Part shown: positions 1-7,754 of the stretch, one piece after another
Position numbering within the stretch: position 1 is the stretch's first letter
How the letters are laid out: every line of letters begins with the position of its first letter
DNA from: Ignavibacteriales bacterium
GTDB lineage: Bacteria; Bacteroidota; Ignavibacteria; UBA10030
Length of the DNA: 16,303 nucleotides
Assembly: GCA_016207365.1 (NCBI GenBank)
Contig: JACQPU010000043.1
Coordinates: 1 to 16,303 of the forward strand
Reading direction: 5' to 3'
Position numbers and translations under genes: made by a program
The notes under the pieces: model-generated
The model's database searches: none
Seen by the model: the letters and a program-made list of their open reading frames with translations, nothing else
Told to the model about the DNA's origin: nothing

Positions 1-184
1 CGAATCCGGCATTCGAGGGATTTCTGAGAACGACAACACCATCACCGGGAGATTCAAACGGCGCAGTCGATCCGTTGTCGACCACGATAATTTCGTGCGA
101 TCCGCGATAGGTTGTTCTGAACGAGTCGATCGCCTTTGCTGTCAGGTGTGTGTGATTATATTGGACAATGATGACAGAAAGCAC
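1..184 (-). CDS. GT2-family glycosyltransferase, N-terminal fragment (cut by window edge)
   Basis: Only the first ~60 codons are present; the gene runs off the left edge. Reading from a GTG at 184-182, the protein begins LSVIIVQYNHT and continues to IIVVDNGST and RNPSNAGF. This is the start of a GT-A fold family 2 glycosyltransferase: a beta1 SVIIV-YN nucleotide-binding strand followed by a VVDNGS motif. The NPSNAGF pattern resembles the rhamnosyltransferase (WbbL-like) branch, which transfers a sugar from a nucleotide-sugar donor onto a growing surface glycan at the cytoplasmic membrane face. The start is uncertain: an in-frame ATG at 253-251 would add 23 residues and overlap the preceding gene's end by about 60 nt. 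The GTG begins 9 nt after that gene's stop (193-195), so the two are probably cotranscribed. Family assignment is good; donor and acceptor cannot be told. Confidence 0.82.
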   Translation of the reverse strand, partial: MLSVIIVQYNHTHLTAKAIDSFRTTYRGSHEIIVVDNGSTAPFESPGDGVVVLRNPSNAGF

Positions 185-192
185 TGATATTT

Positions 193-1206
193 TCAGAATT
201 GTAGGAGATTCTTCACGGCTCGCGGCGGCTCCCAGGGCCGGTACAGTTTCCATCCCCCCGATCGAACCATCGACGCGCTTGCAAGCCGCTCACGGAGCGC
301 GAAGACGGTATCCTTCGAAAAGACCGTCATCAGAAGGAACCATGTGACCATTTTCATTTTCTCGCGGGCCGAGGCATGCGACCATTCGCTCCGAATCACC
401 GTCCGTGCCTCGCCGAATTTCTTTTCCATGCACAATGCAATGGCAAGCCGCCGCCGAAGCCAATGGTCATTACGCTCGAATTCCTTTTCATATCCTGCAA
501 AGGCCGGCTGCTCACGAAACATTCCAGACACCTTGATTCTTTCACGATATAACTGCTCCTCATTGCGTGTGACTGATCCTGCACTGATCCGGTAAACAAC
601 ATCCACACGATCGACGTGTTCAAACATCACGCCATCCATCGCCATCCGGATCCAGCACTCGACATCTTCCACATGCGACGGCCTAAAGGGATATCGGCGC
701 ACGAGATCTGCCGGGAAAAGAAAGGAATGAATGGGAATGATGAAATCAACATTCCACCGAAACAAGAAACTCCTCACTGCATCGGCGTCCGGAATGCGTG
801 CGGGCAATGTGCGGAAAAACGAGCCGTCTTGGGCCAGGAGCGCATATTCACAGTAAAGTACATGGTTTGGCGAATGAGAAGAGAGTCGTGCTACGGCGTC
901 CTTCAATTTGTCCCCAAGCAGCAGATCATCGGCGTCAAGAAACTGGATAAACGATCCGCGGGCCGCTTCCACTCCCCTGTTTCGTGCAGCTGCGGCACCG
1001 TGGTGTTTCTGAACGACAATCCTGAAGCGCGAATCCCTGGCGCAAAAATCCTCCGCAATCTGCGCACTCCCATCCGTCGATCCATCGTCCACAATGATAC
1101 ATTCCCATTGCTCGAGGCTTTGCCATCGCAGGCTCTCCAGCGCCTGGGCGAGCGACGGTGCGGCATTGTAACAAGGTGCAATAACCGATACTAGCGGGGC
1201 AGTCAC
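193..1206 (-). CDS. GT2-family glycosyltransferase
   Basis: Probably transfers a sugar from a nucleotide-diphospho donor during surface polysaccharide assembly in the cytoplasm. With the start chosen here it is 337 residues: the VSVIAPCYN strand near residues 6-14, DDGSTD at about 40-45, and DADD at about 91-94 (the metal- and donor-binding DxD). These are the standard GT-A landmarks. The C-terminal half is less conserved and likely binds the acceptor. No membrane segment is evident. I chose GTG at 1206-1204 because it overlaps the upstream gene's stop as GTGA (4 nt, typical of translational coupling), has AAAGG about 9 nt before it, and gives the usual short lead into the first strand. An in-frame ATG at 1236 would add ten residues and overlap the upstream gene by 34 nt. 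It lies in a run of glycan genes, all in the same direction. Specificity is unknown. Confidence 0.88.
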   Translation of the reverse strand: MTAPLVSVIAPCYNAAPSLAQALESLRWQSLEQWECIIVDDGSTDGSAQIAEDFCARDSRFRIVVQKHHGAAAARNRGVEAARGSFIQFLDADDLLLGDKLKDAVARLSSHSPNHVLYCEYALLAQDGSFFRTLPARIPDADAVRSFLFRWNVDFIIPIHSFLFPADLVRRYPFRPSHVEDVECWIRMAMDGVMFEHVDRVDVVYRISAGSVTRNEEQLYRERIKVSGMFREQPAFAGYEKEFERNDHWLRRRLAIALCMEKKFGEARTVIRSEWSHASAREKMKMVTWFLLMTVFSKDTVFALRERLASASMVRSGGWKLYRPWEPPRAVKNLLQF

Positions 1207-2066
1207 CGAAAAATGACCTTTAATGTGTGGACACACCCCAGGGCCAATATGTGGACGGCATCCAGCAAGCGTCCATCGCGGAAAGAGAGCAGCATGTAAA
1301 ACCGCACGTGACGCATGAGGGATCCGAGCCGGCCGGTTTGTGGGGCTGTCTTCCGGAGCTCCAGGAGTGCTGCGACTTCCTTGAATGTGCCAATACGATT
1401 TGCACTCGACGAGTTCGGGCTCGAGACTCTATAGCGGACGAGTGGCGCGTGGAGGAAGCCAATTTTGGAGACTCCGGAAAGCCGAATCCAGTATTCCCAA
1501 TCATGGACGTACCGCAATCGATCGTTGAGCACGCCGACCCGGATGACAGCACTACGTCTCATGAGAACGGAGGACGAAACAATGGGATTTACTCGCAGCA
1601 GCAGGTCGCCGGCATCCCCTACGAAATCGAGGCTGTCCCTGTTTAAACCGATTCCGCCCTCAAGATGACCCGCCGACCCGTCTGCTTCCAGCATCCGGGC
1701 AAGCCCAAACACCATTCCGCACTCTGGATGCTTCTCCAAAAAGGCGACTTGACGCGCAAGTGTGTCAGGCTCGAGGAGGTCGTCTGAATCCAGGATAGCG
1801 ATGTACTCCCCGCGGCTTTCTGCAACACCCGCATTCACTGCGGCAGACTTTCCGCTGTTCTTCTTCATCGTAAGGAGTTTCCCTCGAGCATCGGAATGGT
1901 GCACCAACCATGTACGAACAACCTGCGCTGTTTCATCCGAAGATCCATCATCGACGATGAGTGTTTCTCTATCTCTGTACGACTGTCTCAGAATGCTTTC
2001 GAGCGTTTCTTCGACGAGAGCCTCGCGGTTGTAGGCGGGAACTATTACAGAGACAAGCGCACTCAT
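1203..2066 (-). CDS. GT2-family glycosyltransferase
   Basis: A 287-residue family 2 glycosyltransferase, about the normal size for the soluble members. Landmarks seen: LVSVIVPAYN at residues 4-13, VDDGSSD near 38-44, and DSDD at 93-96, the DxD metal and nucleotide-sugar site. An NSGKSAAVNAGV segment near 70-81 matches the conserved region between the two aspartate motifs. It most resembles general WcaA-type transferases, which add single sugars to lipid-linked oligosaccharides. The ATG at 2066 lies four bases after the stop of the CgeB-like gene, with no clear Shine-Dalgarno, so it is probably translated by re-initiation from the upstream gene. It ends in a 4-nt overlap with the next GT2 gene. 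Donor and acceptor sugars cannot be inferred. Confidence 0.9.
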   Translation of the reverse strand: MSALVSVIVPAYNREALVEETLESILRQSYRDRETLIVDDGSSDETAQVVRTWLVHHSDARGKLLTMKKNSGKSAAVNAGVAESRGEYIAILDSDDLLEPDTLARQVAFLEKHPECGMVFGLARMLEADGSAGHLEGGIGLNRDSLDFVGDAGDLLLRVNPIVSSSVLMRRSAVIRVGVLNDRLRYVHDWEYWIRLSGVSKIGFLHAPLVRYRVSSPNSSSANRIGTFKEVAALLELRKTAPQTGRLGSLMRHVRFYMLLSFRDGRLLDAVHILALGCVHTLKVIFR

Positions 2067-2069
2067 GGT

Positions 2070-3083
2070 TTAGGCCAAGTCCATCTGGCGGAAGAGTTCC
2101 CGGAACCGGTGTTCGTACGTATGTTCTTTTATAACTCGCTCGTACGAGGCCGCAGCCACCGCCGCACGCTTTTCTTCGTTTTCAAGATAGTACCGGATGA
2201 TCTCGACAAGATGATCAACCGATTTATAAAGCACGATCTCGCGGTCCGGAACAAAGTACTCCTCGATTCTTTCAGCCGGACCGCTAATCTGAAATCCTTC
2301 GCAAGCGGGAATCTCAAAGTTACGTCCCTTGATTTGATTGTGAATCATTTGTGAGGAAGCGGAGAGATTAAGGTTAATGCGGCTCCTTTGAAAGTGACGG
2401 ATCATCTTTTCCTGCGGGATACGCGTTGAGTTCATGAGGTTTTCATAGGACCGACGGGAAAGAATTCTCAATCGGCGGGCGTAATCGTGCCAACGTCGCG
2501 CTTTCCATCCCGTGCCATGCACCTTCACGGGGATCCCCCGACGTCGAAGCGCCCGGATAATTGCCGGACGATCACCATGCGCCTGCCCGACGAAGGTGAT
2601 CCCCTCATCCGGGCCGCCGGATCCCTTCTTATAGTATCGCGGATTTGCCGCCCATTGCGTAAGCAAGACGCGGTCAAAGCCAAGATTACGGTACTTTGCC
2701 ACGGCTTGGGCATCCGTCGTGGAGACAAACGAAAAGCAATCTGCCCAGTGTCGCGAAAAATTCTCAAATCGCCAGTGATCATCCGCAAACCAGTTGAATG
2801 TCACCGTTCGTGTTTCCTGCATTATGCCCTTCAAGCCGTTTCGGTCAAACTCGTTACCATACAGAAATGTGAATAAAAGGTCCGGTTTCCATTCATCGAC
2901 CCGCTCCCGCAGACGCCTCGTCATCTCTTCTGATCCAAGTTTCAAATAAAGTGAATAGAAATCAAAAAGTTCCGTTTCGTGACCCATGCCAATAAGGGAG
3001 TCAAAGAAATTGTAGTACTCGAAACTAAGACCCCGTTCCGGAATTCCGTAGTCATATTTGAGTCCTGCAAAAAGGATGCGCAT
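2070..3083 (-). CDS. CgeB-like glycosyltransferase (GT-B type)
   Basis: A 337-residue protein that begins MRILFAGLKYDYG, a GT-B Rossmann first strand. In the C-terminal third it carries IKGRNFEIPACEGFQISG followed by IEEYFVPDREIVLY and a helical end with YERVIKEHTYEHR. That arrangement is the hallmark of the CgeB / 'glycosyl transferases group 1, type 2' domain (PF13524-like), in which the donor-binding loop reads R-x-FE-x-xA-x-G. The N-terminal half resembles the companion DUF3880-type region. Such proteins occur in spore-coat and flagellar or surface-glycan loci; here the neighbouring flippase and GT2 genes argue for polysaccharide or glycoprotein assembly. The ATG at 3083 is 6 nt beyond the flippase stop. 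The loop reads ACEGFQ rather than the commoner ACGGF, a small deviation. The family call is firm, the substrate unknown. Confidence 0.83.
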   Translation of the reverse strand: MRILFAGLKYDYGIPERGLSFEYYNFFDSLIGMGHETELFDFYSLYLKLGSEEMTRRLRERVDEWKPDLLFTFLYGNEFDRNGLKGIMQETRTVTFNWFADDHWRFENFSRHWADCFSFVSTTDAQAVAKYRNLGFDRVLLTQWAANPRYYKKGSGGPDEGITFVGQAHGDRPAIIRALRRRGIPVKVHGTGWKARRWHDYARRLRILSRRSYENLMNSTRIPQEKMIRHFQRSRINLNLSASSQMIHNQIKGRNFEIPACEGFQISGPAERIEEYFVPDREIVLYKSVDHLVEIIRYYLENEEKRAAVAAASYERVIKEHTYEHRFRELFRQMDLA

Positions 3084-3089
3084 TGCTCA

Positions 3090-4451
3090 TCAAGACCCGG
3101 GTTGTGTGTCCGAGGAACGGAGTGTGCGATTCACTAACAAGATCCACACCAGATAAAGAGTATTCACCAGCGCCAGGGAAACCACAAGGCCATAAATCCC
3201 CGCAAGGAGACACCCGAGGATGTAGCCGGCAACAGACAGAATGGATGTTATGATTTTCGGTAGTATGTAAATATTCGGTTGTTGCAAGCCGAGTCCAACA
3301 TTCGTCATCATCTGGCCTGAGTAGAACATTCCCCATCCAACGCTTAACAGGAAAAGGAGCTCCGGTTCAAGGATAAAGTCCGTCGTGCTAATTAGATGTA
3401 TCAAGACATCTCCAACGAGGAGGAGGGCAACTCCGAGGGCACAAAACATGGCAAATGTCAGGATTGCCGCTCTGCGCACAACGGAGAAAGCCAACGATCT
3501 TGACGTAGGCTCGGAGCTGGAAAATTTTTCAAAAATGATTGGCGTAAGGTATTGACCGACGACGCTTACGGCAACCACGACACTGCTGTTGATGAGGGTG
3601 GAAGCCAGCCCGTAGCGCCCAACGTCGGCGGTCGTCAGCATTCCGCCGATGACCCACCGTTCCCCGTTGATTTGCATCCAGGCTACAAGCCCCCATGCGA
3701 CAAAGGGAAGGCTGTATGACGAGATTCTGCCGATCATTTCGCGTTTCTGCCCAGCCGTCACAGCGTCGCGTGCTCTGGAAATCGGTGAGTCGACAGCACG
3801 ATGGTAGAGCGTGTATCGAACAGCGAACCAAATCGCTCCTGAGACGGCAATGCAGATCATCACCTCCGGGATCCGCACAGCATTGAACATCAACAGGCCC
3901 GCGAGAAGCACGAGCGTCATCATCTTTTCGCCAATTTGCGCGATCGCCACCTCCTTTCGGAGACGCATGGCATTGAGCATGCCCGCCAGCGGCGCAGATG
4001 GCACGGCCGTGAGAATCAGAAAGGCCGCCGGAATCAGAAACCTCGCATCCAATCCCGTCACGGAACCCGCAACTACCGCGGCCACGACAAGGATGACAGC
4101 AAGAATCCCAATAGAATACCCAAGGATATTTGTGATCGTTCCCAGGTATTTGTATCGCGTCCCCGGATCGAAGATGTACTCAAAATACTTCCGCACAAAT
4201 CCCTGCTCGAGCGGTCCGAAGAACCCCGAGAGGAACAACCCGCTCACGCTTGTGGCCAACACGAACAGTCCGTAATCGTCAGGACCGACAGACGTGATGA
4301 TTTTTATCGTGAGGAGACTGAGGAGAAGCGTCCCAAGCTGGCCACCGACCAGCCACGAAAGCTCGCCGATATGGCGTCTGCCAAGGGTTATCCCCTTCGG
4401 CATAAGAAGCGTGAGAATTCTTTGAAACACGGGGTTTGGAAGGCCGGGCAT
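3090..4451 (-). CDS. Polysaccharide flippase, Wzx/RfbX-like (MOP superfamily)
   Basis: A strongly hydrophobic membrane protein with about 12 predicted transmembrane helices and short loops, of the size and character of polysaccharide-biosynthesis (RfbX/Wzx) transporters. These move undecaprenyl-linked oligosaccharide from the cytoplasmic to the periplasmic face. Typical features seen: an N-terminal segment with GGQLGTLLLSLLTIKIITSVG and PDDYGLFVLATSVSGL, the usual '(G)xxxYGxYxLa' helix-1/2 signature, and a second-half repeat around ERWVIGGMLTTADVGRYGLA. The start is uncertain. The open frame extends to a TTG at 4523, but its AGGAG is only 2 nt away; ATG at 4451-4449, preceded by purine-rich GAAAAGAAA, is my choice; another ATG lies 16 codons further in. 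It follows trpF and precedes the CgeB-like gene by 6 nt. It could serve O-antigen, capsule or another exopolysaccharide. Confidence 0.86.
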   Translation of the reverse strand: MPGLPNPVFQRILTLLMPKGITLGRRHIGELSWLVGGQLGTLLLSLLTIKIITSVGPDDYGLFVLATSVSGLFLSGFFGPLEQGFVRKYFEYIFDPGTRYKYLGTITNILGYSIGILAVILVVAAVVAGSVTGLDARFLIPAAFLILTAVPSAPLAGMLNAMRLRKEVAIAQIGEKMMTLVLLAGLLMFNAVRIPEVMICIAVSGAIWFAVRYTLYHRAVDSPISRARDAVTAGQKREMIGRISSYSLPFVAWGLVAWMQINGERWVIGGMLTTADVGRYGLASTLINSSVVVAVSVVGQYLTPIIFEKFSSSEPTSRSLAFSVVRRAAILTFAMFCALGVALLLVGDVLIHLISTTDFILEPELLFLLSVGWGMFYSGQMMTNVGLGLQQPNIYILPKIITSILSVAGYILGCLLAGIYGLVVSLALVNTLYLVWILLVNRTLRSSDTQPGS

Positions 4452-4538
4452 TGGTTGAGGTGGATTTCTTTTCAGGTGACGATCTTTCTCAGCGCGACCC
4501 GTCGAAGTGTCCGCTCCCAGCAAGACTCCTGGATCGAT

Positions 4539-5195
4539 TCATCCAAAATCTTCGCCGATCATGTTGTAGGAGAGCGGTATGTCTTTTGCCCGTGCTATAA
4601 AATTTCGGACACGCTCCGGATCTTTTTTCCCCGGCTTCCCCTCCACTCCACTCGACACATCAACACCATAGGGCTGGACAAACCTCACGGCGTCCTCGAT
4701 GTTTTCTGGCGTCAACCCTCCGGCCAAGATGATTCGTCCGTACTCCTTTGCCCGAACCGCAATATTCCAGTCAAATGTTTTTCCCGATCCCCCATATCGT
4801 GCTTCGGAATGGGCATCAAGCAAGAACGCATCTACAAGATAGTTGCGCATCACTTCCACGTCGAAATTCGGCCTGATATTGAATGCCTTGATTACGCTTG
4901 CTTCATATCCGACAAGGTCATCAGGACCCTCTTTGCCGTACAACTGAACCGCGCTCAGATTCACCTTCCGTGCGATCTCCTCTACACTTCTTTGTGTAGC
5001 GTTGACAAAAACACCGACTTTGGAGACAAAATCCGGAAGTTGCGCAACAATCTCGGCGGCCCGCTCTGGCGCAACGTACCGTTCACTCCGTTCATAGAAG
5101 ACGAATCCCACCGCGTCTGCCTTACACCGTACTGCATGCATGGCGTCTTCGAGATTCGTAATCCCGCAAATCTTGACAAAAAGATCCTGCTGCAT
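4539..5195 (-). CDS. trpF: Phosphoribosylanthranilate isomerase
   Basis: Catalyses the Amadori rearrangement of N-(5-phosphoribosyl)anthranilate to CdRP, the third step of tryptophan biosynthesis, in the cytoplasm. The 218-residue length is normal for a single-domain TrpF. The (beta/alpha)8 landmarks are clear: VKICGIT near residues 7-13 with the catalytic Cys10, GFVFYERSERYV at 30-41, VGVFVN at 60-65, VQLYGKEG at 83-90, LLDAHS at 125-130 with the catalytic Asp127, ILAGGLTPENI in the phosphate-binding region, and GVDVSSGVE near the end. ATG at 5195 has GAAGG 9 nt upstream and fits the family N-terminus. No other trp gene is in the window; the gene leads into a flippase and glycosyltransferases, an unusual pairing. 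Its stop overlaps an ATG (GGATGA), but that frame closes after 17 codons. Confidence 0.96.
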   Translation of the reverse strand: MQQDLFVKICGITNLEDAMHAVRCKADAVGFVFYERSERYVAPERAAEIVAQLPDFVSKVGVFVNATQRSVEEIARKVNLSAVQLYGKEGPDDLVGYEASVIKAFNIRPNFDVEVMRNYLVDAFLLDAHSEARYGGSGKTFDWNIAVRAKEYGRIILAGGLTPENIEDAVRFVQPYGVDVSSGVEGKPGKKDPERVRNFIARAKDIPLSYNMIGEDFG

Positions 5196-5204
5196 GATGA
5201 TGTG

Positions 5205-5240
5205 CCTTCAATATACGCGATCCCACTCCCGCGAAGAGTG
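5205..5240 (-). promoter_or_regulatory. Possible trpF promoter region with inverted repeat and ribosome-binding site
   Basis: The gap between the corC-like stop and the trpF start holds TATATT (5215-5210), followed directly by GAAGG, which sits 9 nt before the trpF ATG. Upstream is a perfect 5-bp inverted repeat, CACTC-7nt-GAGTG (5224-5240). No good -35 hexamer lies 16-18 nt upstream of TATATT. The inverted repeat covers the place where a -35 would be, so it could be an operator, or a weak hairpin ending the corC transcript, though it has no T-run. Tentative. Confidence 0.3.
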
Positions 5241-5269
5241 CTGAGGGACAGATTAGTCTTACAGCCAGG

Positions 5270-6115
5270 TCACGATGAGGCCTGCGACTGTGCAAGCTTA
5301 GGAAGCGGGGTCACTTTAACGTGTTTGAGCCTTCGTGCCGTTTTGCTTAAAATCGTGAACGAGAATCCCACTTGCTTGATTTCTTCGTTGATTTCAGGGA
5401 GCCGGCCGGTCACCTTTTGTAAGAATCCCGCAAGGGTCTCATAATCGGGAGCATCCGGAATCGATGCCGCGAATTGTTCATTGAAATCATGAATACCGAT
5501 GTTTGCAGCAACGATCGCGGATCCATCACTACTTTGTTCCACGGCCCTCTTCACTTCATCATACTCATCGTGAATTTCTCCAACAATCTCCTCTAGGATG
5601 TCCTCCATAGTGATGATCCCCTCCGTCCCGCCGAATTCATCAATAACAACGGCCAGATGAACCTTTTTCTGCTGAAATTCGCGCAACAACTGGCTGATCT
5701 TCTTCGATTCGTGGACAAAATACGCGGGGCGAATAATATCCTGCAGAATAATAAGATCCCGGTGTTCGAGGAGACTCAGGAGGTCCTTGCTGTAGATGAT
5801 CCCGATGACAACATCGATGCTCCCGTCGTACACAGGCAAACGGGAATAGCCTTCTTCAATAACCCTGCTGATCAGTACATCCCGGGGAGTGTTGATATCC
5901 AGAGCAACAATATCAGGACGCGGCACCATAATCTCCTTGGCCGTTGTATCGGTAAATTCCAGGATGCTGGAAATCAACTCGTGCCCGGTCTGATCCAAAA
6001 CGCCGCTTTGAGAACCGGCTTCCAGAACATCACGGAGATCCTCTTCTGAGAGTTTAGTCTTGAAGAGACGGCTCTTAACCAGTAATTTTTTAAGGAGTTG
6101 CTCGATCGATTTCAA
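5270..6115 (-). CDS. CorC/HlyC-type CBS-domain protein without DUF21 membrane domain
   Basis: A 281-residue soluble protein with the layout of E. coli CorC/YbeX. A short helical N-terminus leads to ISSILEFTDTTAKEIMVPRPDI (residues 48-69), followed by a CBS pair (CBS1 around 70-115 with GYSRLPVYDG; CBS2 around 128-175 with VHLAVVIDEFGGTEGIITMEDILEEIVGEI). The C-terminal CorC_HlyC (transporter-associated) domain has DYETLAGFLQKVTGRLPEINEEI. The family is tied to Mg/Co efflux or envelope stress through adenine-nucleotide binding to the CBS pair; hemolysin is a historical name. The membrane DUF21 domain found in longer relatives (GldE, CorB) is absent. The start is TTG at 6115-6113, because an in-frame TGA lies three codons upstream and no ATG or GTG lies near the conserved N-terminus; there is no Shine-Dalgarno. 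It lies 84 nt downstream of the M48 peptidase gene. Function in this organism is inferred only. Confidence 0.86.
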   Translation of the reverse strand: MKSIEQLLKKLLVKSRLFKTKLSEEDLRDVLEAGSQSGVLDQTGHELISSILEFTDTTAKEIMVPRPDIVALDINTPRDVLISRVIEEGYSRLPVYDGSIDVVIGIIYSKDLLSLLEHRDLIILQDIIRPAYFVHESKKISQLLREFQQKKVHLAVVIDEFGGTEGIITMEDILEEIVGEIHDEYDEVKRAVEQSSDGSAIVAANIGIHDFNEQFAASIPDAPDYETLAGFLQKVTGRLPEINEEIKQVGFSFTILSKTARRLKHVKVTPLPKLAQSQASS

Positions 6116-6199
6116 GGATAATCACGATTGATATGGCTGTTATGCGTCTACCGCCAAGACTCCTGCCGGAACATTGGTACACAGCTACACAGCCAAAAT

Positions 6200-7027
6200 C
6201 TATGGCAGGGACTGTTTGAACTCCCTGTACCGCTCGGCGAAGATATTCTCTTCTTTCGGCTCGCCTCCGTGCATTTCCATAAGAAGCCGATTGGTGTGCT
6301 CTATGCGGTCCTGTGGAAGAGGATGCGTCGAAAGAAGCCTGTCAAACGCGCCGCCCCGGCGGCCTGATCCCATGACTTTTTCAAAAAAATATTTGATTCC
6401 GCCGGGATAGTACTCCGTGGATTGGAGGTACCTGATAGAATACGTATCAGCCTCTGTCTCATCTGAACGGCTGTTCATTAACAGACCCAGTCCGGCAAAG
6501 AGATTTCCGGCAACTTCTGTCAGTTGAGGTGGGTTCTCGCCCAGAGCGATCGAAAGCATTACCTGAACGCCCAAAGCGCTTGTCATCCTCCTGGTTGCAT
6601 GCCGTCGTTCCGCATGTGCGATTTCATGGCCAATAACACCCGCCAGCGCCGCCTCATTGTCAAGAAACTTCAGCAAGCCCGTATATACATAAATATACCC
6701 GCCAGGCGTGCAAAATGCATTTATCGTGCTATCGTCCGCAAGAATTTCGAATGTGTAAGCAAACCGACCGCGCTTTTCAATGTGTGGAGAGGCGAGAATT
6801 TCACGGCCAATTCCTTCAACATACGCTTTGACATCCGGCCGGCCGCGCAGAATCGGATATTCCGCAGGGTTCTTCCTGATTTCTTCATCTATCTGTTGTC
6901 CGAGCTCTCTGTCCCTGGAATCGGGAAAGATGTTAATTCCCAGCGCACCGAGGCATCCTGCCCCACACAAGAGCATAACAATCGTGACGAGTACCCAGCT
7001 TTTCCTCTTGATCCATACGCTACGCAT
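6200..7027 (-). CDS. Periplasmic M48-family zinc metallopeptidase
   Basis: A 275-residue M48 peptidase of the BepA/LoiP/YggG group, which degrades or helps fold envelope proteins, especially misassembled outer-membrane proteins. The zinc site HEIAH is at residues 134-138, with the third ligand Glu in SDETEAD at about 190. TPGGYIYVYTGLL (107-119) and STINAFC (100-106) are the standard flanking motifs of the family. An N-terminal hydrophobic segment (about 11-30) after RKS looks like a signal sequence; Cys21 and Cys25 follow, so it may be a lipoprotein, though neither fits the lipobox well. I chose the ATG at 7027-7025: it starts the signal-like segment and overlaps the truA stop by 8 nt (ATGCGTAG). 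The open frame continues upstream but there is only truA read in another frame. It has no TPR tail, unlike BepA. Confidence 0.9.
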   Translation of the reverse strand: MRSVWIKRKSWVLVTIVMLLCGAGCLGALGINIFPDSRDRELGQQIDEEIRKNPAEYPILRGRPDVKAYVEGIGREILASPHIEKRGRFAYTFEILADDSTINAFCTPGGYIYVYTGLLKFLDNEAALAGVIGHEIAHAERRHATRRMTSALGVQVMLSIALGENPPQLTEVAGNLFAGLGLLMNSRSDETEADTYSIRYLQSTEYYPGGIKYFFEKVMGSGRRGGAFDRLLSTHPLPQDRIEHTNRLLMEMHGGEPKEENIFAERYREFKQSLP

Positions 7028-7751
7028 ATCGTACGGCCTCCAAAACAAGTCCCGATGGTGGAGCAGCCGAAGCGGCACGTTTTCGCTCCTTCGAATGAAG
7101 AATCCCAACGAAATCTTCCTTCGAGAGTTTGCCACGACCCACTTCTACCATGGTCCCGACAAGCGCCCGAACCATCCCATAGAGAAATCGGTTCGCCGTA
7201 ATTTCGAACACGACATCGTTTTCACACCGTTCCCACAAGGCCGTGGTTACGGAACACCGATAGTGCCTGGCGGATGAATCAACCTTACAGAAGGCCTGAA
7301 AATCGTGTTCACCCGTGATTACATCAGCACATTTTTGCATTGCATCGATATCAAGAGGATGGCCGACAAACCAGCGCTGTTTACGGCCGAGGGCCGTGGG
7401 CACTTGTGAAATATAGTACCGGTATGTCCGGTCCAGGGCGCTGTATCGAGCATGAAACTCACTCGACATTTCCTCTACCGACCTTATGACGATGTCGCGC
7501 GGGAGAAGGCCGTTCAACCCCCTCGCTACAGCATTCTCCGTCATGAAGTTCTCGGTGTCAAAATGGCAGACTTGGCCGCGCGCGTGGACACCGGCATCGG
7601 TGCGTCCGGAACCTGTAACGGAGACGTGCCCCTGAAGAAGCTCCTGTAGCGCTTTTTCCAGTTCATCCTGAACCGTTCTTCCGTTCGTTTGGGACTGCCA
7701 TCCGGAGAATCCTGTCCCGTCATATTCCAGCACAACTTTGAGCCGTCGCAT
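7020..7751 (-). CDS. truA: tRNA pseudouridine(38-40) synthase
   Basis: Isomerises uridines 38-40 in the tRNA anticodon arm to pseudouridine. The 243-residue length is usual. It opens MRRLKVVLEYDGTGFSGWQSQ, the diagnostic TruA N-terminus. The catalytic Asp52 lies in GSGRTDAGVHARGQV (47-61), DRTYRYYI carries the conserved Tyr that packs under the target base, and FLYGMVRALVGTMVEVGRGKL is the C-terminal signature. The open frame extends 58 codons further upstream, but that part crosses an intrinsic terminator and the 3' end of the previous gene, so ATG at 7751-7749 is the start. No Shine-Dalgarno is visible; TTTTTTTGTTT abuts the ATG. The stop overlaps the M48 peptidase start by 8 nt. Confidence 0.95.
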   Translation of the reverse strand: MRRLKVVLEYDGTGFSGWQSQTNGRTVQDELEKALQELLQGHVSVTGSGRTDAGVHARGQVCHFDTENFMTENAVARGLNGLLPRDIVIRSVEEMSSEFHARYSALDRTYRYYISQVPTALGRKQRWFVGHPLDIDAMQKCADVITGEHDFQAFCKVDSSARHYRCSVTTALWERCENDVVFEITANRFLYGMVRALVGTMVEVGRGKLSKEDFVGILHSKERKRAASAAPPSGLVLEAVRYA

Positions 7752-7754
7752 AAA

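Noticed and set aside
616..1194. 192-codon plus-strand open frame opposite the GT2 gene
   Set aside because: Complementary to the conserved GT-A domain and without any motif of its own; a shadow frame.
3936..5444. 502-codon plus-strand open frame across the flippase, trpF and corC ends
   Set aside because: It is antisense to three well-supported genes, spans their boundaries, is rich in Arg and His as GC-rich shadow frames are, and shows no recognisable domain.
6131..6199. Short repeated GCTGTGTA/GCTGTGTA-like units between the M48 and CorC genes
   Set aside because: Only two imperfect copies of about eight bases; too little to call a repeat or regulatory site.
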